From contig MWFB01000010.1 of the NCBI GenBank assembly GCA_002071385.1, forward strand, positions 1 through 64,000: DNA of 64,000 nucleotides, read 5' to 3'. Positions within the stretch are counted from its first letter, which is position 1; each line of letters starts with the position of its first letter. Made by a program: the position numbers and the translations under genes. Shown here piece after piece: positions 62,453 through 64,000 of the stretch. This DNA is from Bacteroidetes bacterium ADurb.Bin013 (GTDB lineage: Bacteria; Bacteroidota; Bacteroidia; Bacteroidales; UBA932). The notes below the pieces were generated by a model that saw only the letters and a program-made list of their open reading frames with translations, was not told where the DNA came from and did not search any database.

Positions 62453-62663
62453 TTATTTGGAAGTTTCAGCCTGGCGCTGTACTTCTTCAATCATCTTTTC
62501 ATTAGGCAGGATGTAAATCTCCACACGGCGGTTTTGCATCCTGCCTTCTATTGTATTATTGTTAGCAGCCGGCTCCTACGCCTGTTCTGCCTATAGTCCC
62601 GCAACCGCTCAGGAAAAGGGATGCAATAAGCACTTCGGTTACTAAAGATCTTAGTGTTTTCAT
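62453..62663 (-). pseudogene. decayed OmpA-family lipoprotein gene with internal deletion
   Basis: The minus strand opens with a clear lipoprotein start from the ATG at 62661-62663 (MKTLRSLVTEVLIASLFLSG, then Cys21), which stops after 33 residues. About 10 bp on, in another frame, the last part of an OmpA peptidoglycan-binding domain appears (NRRVEIYILPNEK, ending at the TAA at 62453-62455). The middle, normally 150-200 residues, is missing. The string GGAGCCGGC at the junction fits both the usual N-terminal sequence and the usual C-terminal one, so the deletion probably arose between short repeats. Confidence 0.8.
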
Positions 62664-62674
62664 ATTAAGTTTGA

Positions 62675-62682
62675 TAAATTTG
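62675..62682 (+). promoter_or_regulatory. -7 box TAAATTTG before the second GH9 gene
   Basis: Full TAnnTTTG match, 20 nt before the ATG at 62703. The -33 region is weak. A local promoter here would make this GH9 partly independent of the upstream genes. Confidence 0.4.
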
Positions 62683-62702
62683 TCATAACCAAAGTAAAGA
62701 TA

Positions 62703-64000
62703 ATGAAAAAATCATTTTTTCTTCTTGTTCTTCTGACCGCCTGCACATCTGGCGGACAGGTGGTTGTAAACCAGCTTGGCTATTATCCCGGACAGGAAAA
62801 AATAGCCATTGTGGATGCATCATTCCAGGGCTCTTTCCGGGTCGTTGATCATCAGAAAGGGACAACGGTATTTGAGGGAACAGCCGGTGAAGTGTTCTCC
62901 TCGCTCTTTTCGGACAAAGAACGTACCCGGCTTGATTTCACTTCTTTAGACAGCTCCGGAATTTACCGTATTGTAACCGAACAAGGGATGGAGTCGCCTG
63001 CTTTCAGAATCGGGGACAGCATCCTGGCCCCCCTGGCATCGGCCGCCCTGGAAGCGTTTTTTTTACAACGATCCACCCCGGGACACCCGGATACAGTGGT
63101 TCTGGTGCATGCCTCGGCTGCATCGCAGGAAAGGCCGGAAGGGACCATCATTGCTTCAGCCGGAGGATGGTACGATGCCGGTGATTACAACAAATACATT
63201 GTAAATGCTTCTTATACGACCGGGCTCATACTTGCCGGATATGAACAATACCCTGGCTATGCCCTAAACAGACGGTTGCTGGACGAGGTGATGTACAATC
63301 TGCAATGGAGCCTGACCATGCAGGATCCTGCCGACGGCGGGGTATACCATAAATTGACCACTCCCGAATTCGAGGCGTTCATTAAGCCCGGTGCATGTAA
63401 AAAACCGCGTTATGTTGTGCAAAAGAGCGTTACTGCTACGTTGGATTTTGCTGCCTCCATGGCACAGGCCGCCCGTATCTACAGGGATATTGAAGATCAT
63501 TCCTCCACAGCAGCTGTCATGGTAAAAGCGGCAGAAGCCGCATTCTGCTGGGCTCTGGAGCATCCCGATGCCTTATACAACCAGTTCCGGATGAATGAGC
63601 AATTCACTCCAGCCATACAAACAGGTGCCTATGGGGATCTTTCGGCAAAAGATGATTTTTTCTGGGCATCATGCGAGTTGTATCTAACCACAGGAAACGA
63701 AGCTTACCTGGATAAAGCATTGGAATATGCCCCTGAAAAATTCACGGCCCCCACCTGGAGAGATGTCTACGGACTGGGCGTTTTTGCTTTATTGACACAC
63801 AACAAGGCAACCCCGGCAATGAAAGAACAACTGATCGCATTCTGTGACAGCGTGGTATCACTGGCCGGCGGAGCGCCATTTGCTTCATCTTACGGCAACT
63901 CGGCACGTGATTTCTACTGGGGATGCCTGTCTGAAAGCTGTTGCAGCAACGCCATCTCTCTTCTCTACGGGTTCAGCCAGACGGGAAACAGGGATTATCT
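62703..64000 (+). CDS. GH9 endoglucanase, partial at the window end
   Basis: The frame from the ATG at 62703 stays open to the last base and encodes at least 432 residues. A lipoprotein signal ends LTAC (Cys near residue 14). An Ig-like CelD_N domain follows (about 20-105, VVNQLGYYPGQ), then the GH9 barrel with GGWYDAGDY (Asp158 and Asp161). The catalytic Glu should lie beyond the window. Unlike the gene at 35099-37645, the nucleophile-loop is of the standard form. It is the natural endo-acting enzyme for the glycan locus; xyloglucanase is the likely activity. Confidence 0.88.
   Translation, partial: MKKSFFLLVLLTACTSGGQVVVNQLGYYPGQEKIAIVDASFQGSFRVVDHQKGTTVFEGTAGEVFSSLFSDKERTRLDFTSLDSSGIYRIVTEQGMESPAFRIGDSILAPLASAALEAFFLQRSTPGHPDTVVLVHASAASQERPEGTIIASAGGWYDAGDYNKYIVNASYTTGLILAGYEQYPGYALNRRLLDEVMYNLQWSLTMQDPADGGVYHKLTTPEFEAFIKPGACKKPRYVVQKSVTATLDFAASMAQAARIYRDIEDHSSTAAVMVKAAEAAFCWALEHPDALYNQFRMNEQFTPAIQTGAYGDLSAKDDFFWASCELYLTTGNEAYLDKALEYAPEKFTAPTWRDVYGLGVFALLTHNKATPAMKEQLIAFCDSVVSLAGGAPFASSYGNSARDFYWGCLSESCCSNAISLLYGFSQTGNRDY

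Overview
The window reads as chromosomal DNA of a Bacteroidota bacterium, most likely order Bacteroidales. Support: a SusC/SusD polysaccharide locus with ECF sigma and FecR, a DUF3078 outer-membrane protein, a BT_3928-type DoxX protein, NfnAB, an HYC_CC_PP-like secreted protein, and repeated -7 promoter boxes of the Bacteroidetes form TAnnTTTG, several with a TTTG or TTG box 19-21 nt upstream. Species cannot be named from the sequence. I see no CRISPR array, transposase, integrase or prophage.

Layout. 1-4.3 kb: acyltransferase, dipeptidyl peptidase III lipoprotein, and a small envelope trio (YtxH, holin-like, coiled-coil). 4.3-10.3 kb: clostripain-like peptidase, rplY-pth-S4 protein, then manA, a CPBP protease and a sugar nucleotidyltransferase on the other strand, and an FtsB/DivIC protein. 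10.3-19.2 kb: yjjG, purB, folP, tmk, BT_3928-type protein, and nusA-infB on the minus strand. 19.4-22.7 kb: lipid A genes lpxD-lpxC-lpxA with a WbqC protein. 22.7-32 kb: FadL-like porin, aromatic-rich lipoprotein, proS, DUF3078 protein, tilS, sppA. 32-35 kb: HYC_CC_PP-like protein with a TonB receptor carrying a His-rich loop, probably for a metal ion. 35-42 kb: a GH9-deacetylase fusion, nfnAB, and a GH3 enzyme. 42-44 kb: hisS, an initiator tRNA with terminator, and a small lipoprotein. 44.16-45.62 kb: a gene-free island full of palindromes and repeats. 45.6-50 kb: lipoprotein, AspT/YidE-type transporter, arginase-fold protein, glycerol dehydrogenase. 49.9-64 kb: ECF sigma, FecR, STN-SusC, SusD, GH35, GH31, carboxylesterase, a decayed ompA lipoprotein gene, and a GH9 cut by the window end.

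How the genes work together. The last 14 kb form a sigma/anti-sigma controlled glycan locus. GH35 beta-galactosidase, YicI-like GH31 alpha-xylosidase, esterase and GH9 endoglucanase are the set expected for galactosylated, acetylated xyloglucan. The GH9-deacetylase and GH3 genes at 35-42 kb could complete breakdown to glucose. The rest is core metabolism, translation and envelope assembly.

Most unusual points: the palindrome island (a hairpin family with a shared 17-nt loop and co-varying stems, plus four copies of a 99-bp element with inverted ends); a terminator-like hairpin between the nusA promoter and nusA; LpxC not fused to FabZ; no rimP before nusA; nine convergent protein-gene pairs (one partner a pseudogene) that overlap or nearly touch; and an OmpA pseudogene whose deletion junction lies in a 9-bp microhomology.
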